Assembly: GCF_002410825.1 (NCBI RefSeq)
Contig: NZ_DHOS01000056.1
Coordinates: forward strand, 4,673 to 37,775
DNA: 33,103 nucleotides
Source of the DNA: Proteiniphilum sp. UBA5384
GTDB taxonomy: Bacteria; Bacteroidota; Bacteroidia; Bacteroidales; Dysgonomonadaceae
Reading direction: 5' to 3'
Below the pieces are notes generated by a model. The model was given only the letters and a program-made list of their open reading frames with translations. It searched no databases and was not told the origin of the DNA. Each line of letters starts with the position of its first letter. Within the stretch, counting starts at the first letter, position 1. Below are positions 25,468 through 33,103 of the stretch, piece by piece. Position numbers and translations under genes: made by a program.

Positions 25468-27807
25468 ATGAAAAAAAAAATATTATCAATGACACTTGCC
25501 GCCTCCACCTTAATGGGATGCGGACCTAACGTGCCACAACTTGGAAAATCATCGACCGATGAAGTAATTGCCGCGATGACCCTCGAAGAGAAAGCACATC
25601 TGGTAATTGGAACCGGAATGGCCGGATTTACAGGCGAAAATGCGGTGATTGGTGAAACCCGCAGCTTGGTACCCGGAGCCGCAGGAACCACCTACCCTAT
25701 CGAACGGCTTGGCATCCCGGCTGTTGTTTTGGCCGACGGACCTGCCGGACTGCGGATCAACCCCACCCGTGAAGGTGATTCCGCCACCTATTATTGCACG
25801 CACTTCCCCATTGGCACGCTGCTGGCATCTACCTGGGATCAGGAATTGGTGGAAAATGTGGGTAAGGCGATAGGAAATGAAGTCCTGGAGTATGGAGCGG
25901 ATGTATTGCTCGCTCCAGCATTGAATATTCATCGCAATCCTCTTTGTGGACGCAATTTCGAGTATTACTCCGAAGACCCTGTGGTCTCCGGGAAGATTGC
26001 CGCTGCGTACGTGCGCGGTGTGCAGAGCAACGGGGTAGGCGTCTCTGTCAAACACTATGCGGTAAACAATCAGGAGACAAACCGCATGGCCAATGATGCC
26101 CGGGTATCTCCCCGTGCCTTGCGCGAGATCTATCTGAAAGGATTTGAAATCACGGTGAAGGAATCCGCACCCTGGACGGTGATGTCTTCCTATAACTATG
26201 TGAACGGCACATACGCCTCAGAGAATAAGGAATTGCAGACGACATTATTACGCGACGAATGGGGCTTCCACGGCATCGTGATGACCGACTGGTTCGGCGG
26301 CAAGGATGCCGTCGCCCAAATGATAGCCGGCAACGACATGCTACAACCCGGTACCGATCAGCAGTTTGAAGATATAGTAAATGCGGTGAATGAGGGCAGA
26401 CTCGATGAGACCATCCTCGACCAAAATGTGAAACGTATTCTTGAAATGATATTGCAAACACCCAATTTCAAAGGATATAAATTCTCCAACAATCCTGACC
26501 TGAAAGCACATGCGACCATCACACGCCAGTCGGCTACCGAAGGTATGGTTTTATTGAAAAATGAGAATGCCGTGCTGCCTCTGTCCTCCGACGTTAAAAA
26601 TGTAGCATTGTTCGGATGCACCTCATACGATTTCGTAGCCGGGGGCACCGGTTCGGGTAATGTGAATCGTGCATATACCGTATCGTTGCTGGATGGATTG
26701 AAGAATGCGGGATACACAGTAGATGAATCACTGAAGCCGATATACGAGCAATATATAGAGGAAGAAAATAAACGGAATGCGCCGGATCCTTCCAATCAGT
26801 TCGCACATTTTATGCCGACTCCCCGTCCCGTGGAAATGGCGCTAACTCTCGAGCAGATTGAAAAACAGGCAGTCAATACAGATGTGGCGTTGGTTACCTT
26901 GGGACGAATGTCCGGTGAGTTCGAAGATCGCACAACCAGCGACTTCAACCTGAGTAATGAAGAACTAAAGCTGTTGCAAGACGTAACCAAAGTATTCCAT
27001 GCTTCCGGAAAACAAGTAGTGGTGGTATTGAATATCGGGGGAGTGATTGAAACTGCTTCATGGAAAAACCTGCCCGACGCCATTCTCTGCGCTTGGCAAG
27101 CCGGTCAGGAAGGAGGAAACAGCGTAGCCGACGTATTGAGTGGCAAAGCCTCTCCATCGGGCAAGCTGCCGATGACCTTCCCCGTAAAATTTGAGGATGC
27201 GGCCTCTTCTGCCAACTTCCCTGTCAATCAGAAAGCAAACATCGACATAACCCATAAGGGAGGTAAGAAAAATGACGTGAAGAATGTGGATTATACCAAT
27301 TATGAAGAAGATATTTACGTTGGCTATCGTTACTTCGACAGCTTCGACAAACAGGTATCTTATCCTTTTGGTTACGGCCTCTCTTACACATCTTTTGAAT
27401 ACGGCAATCCATCGATAAAAGAAGAAAACGGAGAATACATCGTGAGCATAGACATCAAAAACAACGGAAAAGTTGCCGGGAAAGAGGTTGTTCAGCTTTA
27501 TGTTGCTGCGCCCAAGAGTAAAAAGATAGACAAACCTGAAAAGGAATTGAAAGCTTTCGCAAAGACCAAAGAGTTGAACCCCGGTGAAACAACTCTCATC
27601 ACGATGAAAGTAAAGGCGAGCGACCTGGCCTCATACGATGAATCTGCCTCTTCCTGGGTAGTGGATGCAGGGACATACAAATTTCTGGTAGGTGCTTCTT
27701 CTCGTGATATCAAAGCCGTATTGGAAGCAGAAGTAACTGCTTTTTCCGAAAAGACAAATGACATTTTGAAATTGCAGGAACCCCTTACTGTCTTGACAAA
27801 GAAATAA
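25468..27807 (+). CDS. Lipoprotein GH3 glycoside hydrolase (beta-glucosidase/xylosidase type)
   Basis: A 779-residue GH3 enzyme that should remove single sugars from the non-reducing end of oligosaccharides. The lipoprotein signal ends STLMGC (Cys18) without acids behind it, so a periplasmic face is likely. The N-terminal TIM-barrel domain contains LADGPAGLR, the substrate motif VSVKHYAVNNQETNR and the nucleophile Asp274 in GIVMTDWFGG. The second alpha/beta domain begins near 350 (EGMVLLKNENAVLPL). The C-terminal fibronectin-III-like domain carries YPFGYGLSYTSFEY and GKEVVQLYV. The KHYAVNNQETNR and MTDWFGG forms are typical of the bacterial beta-glucosidase/xylosidase branch; the sugar cannot be fixed by eye. 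It is the last gene before an intrinsic terminator. Confidence 0.93.
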   Translation: MKKKILSMTLAASTLMGCGPNVPQLGKSSTDEVIAAMTLEEKAHLVIGTGMAGFTGENAVIGETRSLVPGAAGTTYPIERLGIPAVVLADGPAGLRINPTREGDSATYYCTHFPIGTLLASTWDQELVENVGKAIGNEVLEYGADVLLAPALNIHRNPLCGRNFEYYSEDPVVSGKIAAAYVRGVQSNGVGVSVKHYAVNNQETNRMANDARVSPRALREIYLKGFEITVKESAPWTVMSSYNYVNGTYASENKELQTTLLRDEWGFHGIVMTDWFGGKDAVAQMIAGNDMLQPGTDQQFEDIVNAVNEGRLDETILDQNVKRILEMILQTPNFKGYKFSNNPDLKAHATITRQSATEGMVLLKNENAVLPLSSDVKNVALFGCTSYDFVAGGTGSGNVNRAYTVSLLDGLKNAGYTVDESLKPIYEQYIEEENKRNAPDPSNQFAHFMPTPRPVEMALTLEQIEKQAVNTDVALVTLGRMSGEFEDRTTSDFNLSNEELKLLQDVTKVFHASGKQVVVVLNIGGVIETASWKNLPDAILCAWQAGQEGGNSVADVLSGKASPSGKLPMTFPVKFEDAASSANFPVNQKANIDITHKGGKKNDVKNVDYTNYEEDIYVGYRYFDSFDKQVSYPFGYGLSYTSFEYGNPSIKEENGEYIVSIDIKNNGKVAGKEVVQLYVAAPKSKKIDKPEKELKAFAKTKELNPGETTLITMKVKASDLASYDESASSWVVDAGTYKFLVGASSRDIKAVLEAEVTAFSEKTNDILKLQEPLTVLTKK

Positions 27808-27825
27808 TCCATTTTTCTGAATGGG

Positions 27826-27867
27826 GCACCTTGCCATGTTCAAAGTGTGTCAAGGTGCTTCTTTTTT
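27826..27867 (+). terminator. Intrinsic terminator between the two GH3 genes
   Basis: GCACCTTG (27826-27833) pairs with CAAGGTGC (27851-27858) across a 17-base loop. The stem extends by two G-U pairs and one G-C pair, and TTCTTTTTT follows directly. It lies 18 bases after the first GH3 stop and ends 15 bases before the ATG of the second. The downstream gene therefore depends on read-through or on a promoter not recognised here. Confidence 0.7.
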
Positions 27868-27882
27868 ATAAAAACGAAGAAA

Positions 27883-30372
27883 ATGTATAAGAAAATAATA
27901 CTATCCATCGCTTTGCTCGGACTGGTCTGGTCGGCCTCGGCCCAGTCACGCGTTGCTCCCGCGATTCCACGGGACAAACAGATGGAACAACAAATTGAGG
28001 CGCTGTTACAAAAAATGACGCTCGACGAGAAAGTGGGACAGATGACCGAGCTGGCCATCGACTTGCTCCAAAAACGCAACAATCCTTTTGCCGGTCTCAA
28101 CCCTCAAACAATGACGGTGAACGACCTGAAGAAGATTATCAGGGATTATCAGCTGGAAAAAGATTTTCCGTTGGAAAACGAGATGCCTTCACAGGAGATG
28201 ATGATGGCCCTTTATCAACGTATTCAGGCTGTGGAAGGAGCCAAAGAATTCCAGCTCGACGAAGAGAAACTCGAAACTGTAATAGGCCAATACAAGGTGG
28301 GATCAATACTGAATGTGCCCAACGGCGTGGCGCAAACGCCGGAGAAATGGCAGGAAATTATTCAACGCATCCAGGAAAAATCGATGGAAGCAATCGGCAT
28401 TCCTTGTGTCTATGGCGTTGACCAGATTCACGGAACCACGTATACGCTGGGGGGTACCCTCTTTCCTCAAAGCATCAATATGGGCGCCGCCTTCAATCGG
28501 GAATTGACGCGTGAAGGAGCACGTATCTCTGCTTACGAGACAAAAGCGGGAAGTATTCCCTGGACCTATGCCCCTGTGACCGATTTGGGACGTGACCCGC
28601 GTTGGTCCCGTATATGGGAGAGTTATGGCGAAGACAGCTATTTGAACGCCGAGATGGGACGCGAATCGGTACTTGGTTTTCAAGGCGACAACCCTAACCG
28701 GATCGGGGAGAATAGCGTAGCCGCCTGCATGAAGCATTATATGGGGTATGGTGTGCCGGTTTCCGGCAAAGACCGTACTCCTTCCTCCATCACCGTGCAG
28801 GACATGCGTGAGAAGCATTTCGCACCCTTCCTCGAGATGGTAAACGCGGGCGCCCTTTCTATCATGGTAAATTCGGGGATAAACAACGGACTCCCCTTCC
28901 ATGCCAACCACGAACTGCTGACCGAATGGTTGAAAGAAGATCTCAACTGGGACGGCGTGATAGTGACTGACTGGGCGGATATCAACAACTTATATACACG
29001 CGACCGTATTGCCAAAGACAAGAAAGAGGCGATCAAGATTGCTATCAATGCCGGAATCGATATGTCGATGGATCCGTACGACTTGAACTTCTGCACCCTG
29101 TTGAAAGAGCTGGTGGAAGAAGGTGAAGTGGCGATGAGCCGCATCGATGATGCTGTCCGCCGCGTATTGCGTATGAAGTTCCGTCTCAACCTGTTTGAGA
29201 AGCCCTATTACGACCTAAAGGATTTTCCCCTCTTTGGTAGTGATGAGCATGCGGCCGTTGCCCTCAAGGCAGCCGAGGAGTCGTTGGTGTTACTCAAAAA
29301 CTCAGACAACATACTCCCATTGGCCGCGGGAAAAAAAATACTGATTACCGGCCCGAATGCCAACTCCATGCGTACCCTCAACGGTGGCTGGTCCTACTCC
29401 TGGCAGGGCGACAAGGCGGATGAGCTGGCGGTGGGGCACAACACCATTCTCGAATCGTTCACCAACAAGTTCGGTGCCGAGAATATCACCTACGAACCTG
29501 GGGTTACTTACAAGCAGGGCGGCCTGTGGCATGAAGAGAACGCCCCCGAGATTGAAAAGGCGGTAGTCGCAGCAGCCAATGTGGATTACATCATCGCCGC
29601 CATTGGCGAGAATTCCTATTGTGAAACACCGGGTAACTTGACCAATCTCACACTTTCACAGAATCAGCTCGACCTTGTAGCGGCGCTTGCCCGCACGGGT
29701 AAACCCATCATCCTGGTATTGAATGAAGGACGGCCCCGCCTGATCGCTGACATCGAGCCACTGGCCAGTGCCATTGTCCATGTCATGCTCCCGGGAAACT
29801 ACGGCGGTGACGCGTTGGCAAACTTGCTTGCCGGTGATGTGAACTTCAGCGGAAAGCTTCCCTTCACCTACCCCAAAGAGATCAACTCACTGATTACCTA
29901 CGACTACAAGCCCAGTGAGCACATCGGTCAGCAAATGGAGGGCGCGTATAATTACGACGCGCAGGTCTCGGTGCAATGGCCGTTTGGTTATGGGTTAAGC
30001 TACACCACATTTGAATACGGCGACCTCAAGGTGGACCGCCCGGAGTTTGCCTCTGACGATGAACTCACTTTTACGGTGGATGTGACAAATACCGGTAATC
30101 TCTCAGGTAAAGAGAGCGTGTTACTCTTTAGCAGCGACAGGGTAGCCTCCTTGACTCCTGATGTTCGTCGCCTTCGCGCATTCGAGAAGGTGGCATTGAA
30201 CCCTGGTGAGACAAAAACAGTAACCCTGAAGTTAAAAGGGGCCGATCTCGCGTTTGTTGGCTATGATGGGAAATGGATCCTGGAGGAAGGCGATTTTCGT
30301 ATCCAGGTGGGAGACCAGATAGTGGATATTATTTGTACAGATACAAAAAAATGGGAAACCCCCAATCGGTAA
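27883..30372 (+). CDS. Secreted GH3 glycoside hydrolase (BglX-like)
   Basis: A 829-residue GH3 exo-glycosidase with signal peptide MYKKIILSIALLGLVWSASAQ. The N-domain has MTLDEKVGQMTEL, GVDQIHGTTYTLGGTLFPQ, AACMKHYMGYG and nucleophile Asp363 in GVIVTDWADINN. The second domain starts at EESLVLLKNSDNILPL, and the C-terminal fibronectin-III-like domain includes WPFGYGLSYTTFEYG. An insert of roughly 60 residues near the N-terminus (about residues 60-130) distinguishes it from the preceding GH3, so the two belong to different GH3 branches and probably cut different linkages. I chose the ATG at 27883; a GTG start at 27847 would lie inside the terminator stem and add a non-signal extension. The protein is probably periplasmic, soluble, and the last gene of the PUL. 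Confidence 0.93.
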   Translation: MYKKIILSIALLGLVWSASAQSRVAPAIPRDKQMEQQIEALLQKMTLDEKVGQMTELAIDLLQKRNNPFAGLNPQTMTVNDLKKIIRDYQLEKDFPLENEMPSQEMMMALYQRIQAVEGAKEFQLDEEKLETVIGQYKVGSILNVPNGVAQTPEKWQEIIQRIQEKSMEAIGIPCVYGVDQIHGTTYTLGGTLFPQSINMGAAFNRELTREGARISAYETKAGSIPWTYAPVTDLGRDPRWSRIWESYGEDSYLNAEMGRESVLGFQGDNPNRIGENSVAACMKHYMGYGVPVSGKDRTPSSITVQDMREKHFAPFLEMVNAGALSIMVNSGINNGLPFHANHELLTEWLKEDLNWDGVIVTDWADINNLYTRDRIAKDKKEAIKIAINAGIDMSMDPYDLNFCTLLKELVEEGEVAMSRIDDAVRRVLRMKFRLNLFEKPYYDLKDFPLFGSDEHAAVALKAAEESLVLLKNSDNILPLAAGKKILITGPNANSMRTLNGGWSYSWQGDKADELAVGHNTILESFTNKFGAENITYEPGVTYKQGGLWHEENAPEIEKAVVAAANVDYIIAAIGENSYCETPGNLTNLTLSQNQLDLVAALARTGKPIILVLNEGRPRLIADIEPLASAIVHVMLPGNYGGDALANLLAGDVNFSGKLPFTYPKEINSLITYDYKPSEHIGQQMEGAYNYDAQVSVQWPFGYGLSYTTFEYGDLKVDRPEFASDDELTFTVDVTNTGNLSGKESVLLFSSDRVASLTPDVRRLRAFEKVALNPGETKTVTLKLKGADLAFVGYDGKWILEEGDFRIQVGDQIVDIICTDTKKWETPNR

Positions 30373-30405
30373 TTGCGAGAGGGAGGCTCCCGCTCACTAG
30401 TAGCT

Positions 30406-30435
30406 GAAGGGTTGAAGTGCGGACTTCAACCCTTC
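30406..30435 (+). terminator. 13-bp hairpin terminator at the end of the PUL
   Basis: Perfect 13-base arms (GAAGGGTTGAAGT and its complement) pair around a GCGG tetraloop, 33 bases after the GH3 stop. A short T run comes eight bases after the stem. The PUL strand and the convergent right-hand cluster meet here, so the hairpin may serve as the boundary. Confidence 0.6.
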
Positions 30436-30473
30436 TATGGCTCTATTTTTGACTAATAAAATAAAAAAACCTT

Positions 30474-30665
30474 CTAACGTTCGAGTAACCGGGTGAACGA
30501 AAGTGATCCCAATTTCCACTTGCCGCCAATCATTACATACACCTCTGTAACCATGAAAGGATAAACAACCTCGTTCCCTCCGACGATGGCTGTTAGTCTG
30601 ATCTTATCAAGAATGATGGCTGTCGTTCCGACAGTTTTATTTGTTATAGCTGTAATAATCCTCAT
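30474..30665 (-). pseudogene. C-terminal remnant of an NTF2/SnoaL-like protein
   Basis: The minus-strand frame encodes 63 residues. The last 50 or so (from about VGTTAIILDKIRLTAIVGG through PFMVTEVYV to KWKLGSLSFTRLLER) look like the C-terminal strands of the nuclear-transport-factor-2/SnoaL-like fold, whose full proteins are about 130-160 residues. The N-terminal helices and first strands are missing. The recognisable part begins right after the TAA of the cupin gene (30637-30639); the first dozen codons overlap the cupin in another frame and have no family resemblance. The simplest reading is a deletion that removed the 5' two thirds of the gene. Expression as a short protein is possible but unlikely to give a folded domain. 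Confidence 0.6.
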
Positions 30666-31143
30666 CGCTAACCGGTTCGTACCACACCGCAGGCCCCATA
30701 TTGCTGCGGGTTCCTATGGCGAGGTGCTCCATTGGGCTGTCGGGTGTTGCCCCGTGCCAATGGACTACATCGGGTTTGATAGGGATAATATCTCCTTTTT
30801 TGATTAGCTGGATAGGCTTGCCCCTTTCCTGATAATATCCCTCTCCGGCTATAACAATCAGGATTTGTCCGCCGGGATGAGAATGCCAACTGTTGCGGCA
30901 TCCGGGTTCAAATGTTACATTACCAAGCGTACAGTCGAAGTTTTCGGTATCGTTCATCAACCATTGCAGGTAGGCAACTCCCTCAAAGTTGTTGTTGCTG
31001 ATTTCTTCACCTTTAGGAAAAATTGCATTTAGCTGAACATCATTACTATCTTTCATTGTACTTTCAGTATTACCGGACTTGTTGCTGCATGCCGTCATGA
31101 TAACGATAAGACATGCAGAAAAAATCAAATTTAATCTATGCAT
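30637..31143 (-). CDS. Cupin-domain lipoprotein
   Basis: A 168-residue protein with lipoprotein signal (IVIMTACS, Cys19) and one small cupin barrel. Cupin motif 1 is seen at CRNSWHSHPGGQILIVIAGEG (metal ligands His87 and His89, with Gln93 in the usual Glu position), and motif 2 at KPDVVHWHGATPDSPMEHLAI (His128/His130). It resembles the cupins annotated as quercetinase-like or hydroxynitrile-lyase-like that often neighbour carboxymuconolactone decarboxylases in Bacteroidales; the real substrate is unknown. The start lies 12 bases after the stop of the dienelactone-hydrolase-like gene, so the two are cotranscribed. Its 3' end abuts the NTF2-like remnant. Confidence 0.85.
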   Translation of the reverse strand: MHRLNLIFSACLIVIMTACSNKSGNTESTMKDSNDVQLNAIFPKGEEISNNNFEGVAYLQWLMNDTENFDCTLGNVTFEPGCRNSWHSHPGGQILIVIAGEGYYQERGKPIQLIKKGDIIPIKPDVVHWHGATPDSPMEHLAIGTRSNMGPAVWYEPVSDEDYYSYNK

Positions 31144-31155
31144 AACATTTCTTTT

Positions 31156-32265
31156 TTAGAGGTTGGTTTGATAAAAGCTAACCAGTTTCTTTACCGCTTG
31201 TGATACATATTCAGGTTTCCAGTATGTTTCTATATGCGTAGCTCCATTAATAAGGAACAATTCTTTATTCTTCGCATTGATCGCCTTATTAAATGCGTCG
31301 TCTGTCATATAATAGCTGTCGGCCTTGCTACCTGCCATCATCAACAAAGGCTGGTTAATCAGTTCAATTTGATCGGTTGCATCCCAAGCCATCAAATCAA
31401 TCAGGCTGCTTACCGTATAAGCACCTCCGGAGTTGGGGTAAGCTCCCGAATTGGGATGTGCATGGGTACGTTCGTAGTAAATAGCCCCCTCACGGTACAT
31501 CTCGAACGGCATCGCAGCGATTTGTTCATCCGTAGCCGCAGGACCACCCCCGATATATCGCACTTCTCCTCCTGCTGCTTCCAACGCTCTTGCCTCGGAT
31601 GCCTGTTTCAATCTTTCCTGTATTGTTGCATATTGTGAGTTCATAAAGCCATTACGTCTTACCATACCGGAATTGAACATGCTTAGCGTCGCAACCGCTT
31701 TGAACCTTTTATCGGTTTGTGTGGCTTTTAACGTATAACCACCGCCACCGCAGATACCGAGTACTCCCAATCTATCAGGATCAACCCCTTTATATTGGGA
31801 AATGTAATCTGCCATCCCGTGTATATCCTCAACACGGTTTTCAGGTTTATCCACATTACGGGGTTGTCCACCACTTGCACCCTGGTAGGCTGCGTCTGCC
31901 GTTATTGCAATAAAGCCATTCTCTGCCAAATGTTGGGCATATAAACCCGCTACCTGCTCTTTTACGCCTCCATTGGGGTGTGCAACTGCTATTGCCGGAT
32001 ATTTCTTTGATGGATCATAGTCGGCAGGTGTATATACATTGGCTGCTATCTCAATCCCGTTCACTTCATAAGTTACAGGGTGGATATTTACTTTACCCTT
32101 TTCGTTTTGAGTTATTGCCCCATCATACACGAGCCCATAAGGATTTTGTTGACGCTCATTCAGAACGGACTGCGCATCTGCCACATCTGTAGCTGCGATT
32201 GATGTTGCTATTGCAATTATGGATGTTACTTTTTTCATTCCTTTGAAATTTAAATTTTGATTCAT
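31156..32265 (-). CDS. Secreted dienelactone-hydrolase-like alpha/beta hydrolase
   Basis: A 369-residue alpha/beta hydrolase whose nucleophile elbow reads GICGGGG, placing a cysteine (Cys172) where most esterases have serine. A Cys in this place is typical of dienelactone hydrolases. The catalytic His is probably His344 in INGATHIETYW, and the acid probably lies in the AGSKADSYY segment. Full-length dienelactone hydrolases are about 240 residues; the extra length here comes from the N-terminal signal region and a long insertion after the nucleophile (about residues 190-290). Two starts are possible: 32265, or 32238 (MKKVTSIIAIATSIAATDVA), which begins directly with a signal peptide. The periplasmic location holds for either. 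It is flanked by a hydrolase pseudogene (16-base gap) and a cupin. Confidence 0.82.
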   Translation of the reverse strand: MNQNLNFKGMKKVTSIIAIATSIAATDVADAQSVLNERQQNPYGLVYDGAITQNEKGKVNIHPVTYEVNGIEIAANVYTPADYDPSKKYPAIAVAHPNGGVKEQVAGLYAQHLAENGFIAITADAAYQGASGGQPRNVDKPENRVEDIHGMADYISQYKGVDPDRLGVLGICGGGGYTLKATQTDKRFKAVATLSMFNSGMVRRNGFMNSQYATIQERLKQASEARALEAAGGEVRYIGGGPAATDEQIAAMPFEMYREGAIYYERTHAHPNSGAYPNSGGAYTVSSLIDLMAWDATDQIELINQPLLMMAGSKADSYYMTDDAFNKAINAKNKELFLINGATHIETYWKPEYVSQAVKKLVSFYQTNL

Positions 32266-32281
32266 ATTGTTTCTTTTAATG

Positions 32282-32528
32282 TTAATCCAATCTTTTTTCT
32301 TTTAACCATTTGGAAAGTTGGTCGGCAATTTCAATGTTGTTCAAGTCGGAGAAAGGAAAAAGCGTATCGCCTTTGATTCCTATTTCCGGTAGGTGCACCA
32401 CGGTGGCATCACCTCCGTGCTTATTGATGGTTGCTGCCCAGATCTTTGCCATTTCCAATCCCGACGGAACTTTTACCTGCCTCGCCACGTCCGGGCTGGT
32501 CGAGCAAATATACTCCGAACCCTTTCCT
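32282..32528 (-). pseudogene. Alpha/beta hydrolase reduced to two out-of-frame pieces
   Basis: Directly after the stop of the decarboxylase gene (32529-32531), the same frame reads RKGFGVYLLDQPGRGEAGKS (continuing to 32460), which looks like the early beta-strand/loop region of a bacterial alpha/beta hydrolase (YLLDQPGRG). Near 32460 the homology jumps to another frame, GLEMAKIWAATINKHGGDA and VHLPEIGIKGDTLFPFSDL, ending at 32282. This matches the C-terminal end of the same kind of hydrolase. The middle of the gene, including the nucleophile region, and the true N-terminus are absent. The 91-residue open frame starting at 32557 covers only the C-terminal piece and reads the first piece out of frame. 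I therefore call it a deletion-derived pseudogene, based on recognising the two pieces by eye. Confidence 0.65.
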
Positions 32529-33103
32529 TTATTGTTTCCTGTTTCCAAGAACATCATCCAATACCGACCGGGCAGATTTACCCTCTTTCTTGCCTATGGT
32601 CGATTGAATGATCTCGACAAATTCATTTAATTGTTCCGGGGTAAGGCCTACATTCAGGCAAATCGTCAGATGCGAACGCAGCATAGGCTCGGCCTTGCCA
32701 ATCGAGCTGATTACCGATACTGTCACCAGTTCTCTTTCTGCATAGGTAAGTACATCCCGTTCAAAAATATCTGCGAACAGGTGTTCTTTCAGGAAAGAGT
32801 CTATGGCCGGAGCAAAAGCCGAATATCCCGAAAGTGTTTCGGGTTGGGGCGTCCGGGTGAGTTCTCCCAAAATCTTCTTACCCCTTTCATACTTGTTACC
32901 ATCATCGTTTATGGGAGAGGCATCCGCACCCAATTCATCGGTAATGCCGTTGGCTTTCCTTTCGTCCAGCACTTCCATGAAAGTTTGCAGTCCACGGATA
33001 CTGCGGGGAAATCCGCAATAAGCGTAAAGATGTACCAATGCTTCCTTTATCTGGTTGACAGTAAGTCCGGCCTCAAGTCCGGCATTCAGTTCTGTTTTTA
33101 ACT
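32529..33103 (-). CDS. Carboxymuconolactone decarboxylase family protein, 5' end cut by window edge
   Basis: The frame is open from the stop at 32529 to the right edge (191 codons), so the N-terminus is missing; a start at 33038 would be an internal Leu codon. The edge-proximal part LNAGLEAGLTVNQIKEALVH with LYAYCGFPRSIRG, and the second half LTYAERELVTVSVISSIGKA with MLRSHLTICLNVGLTPEQLN, form two tandem carboxymuconolactone-decarboxylase/AhpD-like helical domains. Members of this fold decarboxylate gamma-carboxymuconolactone or act as thiol peroxidase partners. The second copy lacks the AhpD-type CxxC, and the first shows a single Cys (YAYC), so redox activity of the CxxC kind is not supported. 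It heads the small minus-strand cluster of hydrolase and cupin genes. Confidence 0.85.
   Translation of the reverse strand, partial: LKTELNAGLEAGLTVNQIKEALVHLYAYCGFPRSIRGLQTFMEVLDERKANGITDELGADASPINDDGNKYERGKKILGELTRTPQPETLSGYSAFAPAIDSFLKEHLFADIFERDVLTYAERELVTVSVISSIGKAEPMLRSHLTICLNVGLTPEQLNEFVEIIQSTIGKKEGKSARSVLDDVLGNRKQ

Noticed and set aside
25549..26055. Minus-strand open frame of 168 codons within the first GH3 gene
   Set aside because: Antisense to conserved GH3 sequence, with no signal peptide, domain or upstream promoter.
27847..27882. GTG-initiated 12-residue extension of the second GH3
   Set aside because: The start lies in the terminator loop/stem, and the extension precedes a complete signal peptide that begins at the ATG at 27883.
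28303..28911. Minus-strand open frame of 202 codons
   Set aside because: It lies antisense inside the GH3 gene whose frame and catalytic motifs are complete, so it is a codon-bias shadow.

Overview
The window looks like chromosomal DNA of an anaerobic Bacteroidota, probably order Bacteroidales. The evidence is a SusC/SusD pair controlled by a one-protein hybrid two-component regulator, A-rich leaders without strong Shine-Dalgarno sequences, TAnnTTTG-type -7 boxes, many Bacteroides-style lipoproteins, and a ptb-buk butyrate pair. The genus cannot be fixed from the sequence; a Dysgonomonadaceae or Parabacteroides-like relative would fit (inference). No rRNA, tRNA, CRISPR array, insertion sequence or phage gene was seen, and no gene-free stretch exceeds 300 bases.

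Left part (1-7370): a secreted lipoprotein metallopeptidase with an HEFGH motif runs off the left edge on the minus strand. A secreted SMP-30/gluconolactonase-type propeller and an M20 dipeptidase follow on the plus strand. Convergent to these, on the minus strand, lies ptb-buk (butyryl-CoA to butyrate with ATP formation) and then an unassigned ATP-grasp-like protein.

Centre (7500-30372): a polysaccharide utilisation locus (PUL). A 1344-residue hybrid sensor-regulator is transcribed leftward. Divergently, eleven plus-strand genes encode a lipoprotein type-B carboxylesterase, SusC, SusD, a lipoprotein with an esterase domain fused behind beta-rich domains (in the place where SusE/F or another glycan-binding lipoprotein usually sits), a secreted metallo-beta-lactamase-fold hydrolase, two similar feruloyl-esterase-like (CE1-type) enzymes flanking a second carboxylesterase, a third CE1-type enzyme with an N-terminal beta-sandwich, and two GH3 exo-glycosidases. 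Six esterases and no endo-acting glycanase suggest that the locus strips acyl or phenolic groups (for example ferulate) from oligosaccharides that SusC/D imports. Esterase-rich PULs that release ferulate from complex arabinoxylan are known in intestinal Bacteroides, so the theme is not new. The fused esterase lipoprotein and the MBL-fold enzyme are the less ordinary parts.

Regulation: the 227-base divergent region holds a -7 box for the PUL and three short inverted repeats with 5-base spacers, candidates for the regulator's operator. A strong hairpin precedes the MBL gene, an intrinsic terminator lies between the two GH3 genes, and a 13-bp hairpin closes the locus.

Right part (30474-33103): a small minus-strand redox/detoxification-type cluster with a carboxymuconolactone decarboxylase (cut by the window edge), a dienelactone-hydrolase-like enzyme and a cupin lipoprotein. 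It is eroded: an alpha/beta hydrolase survives only as two out-of-frame pieces directly after the decarboxylase stop, and an NTF2/SnoaL-like gene survives only as its C-terminal end directly after the cupin stop.
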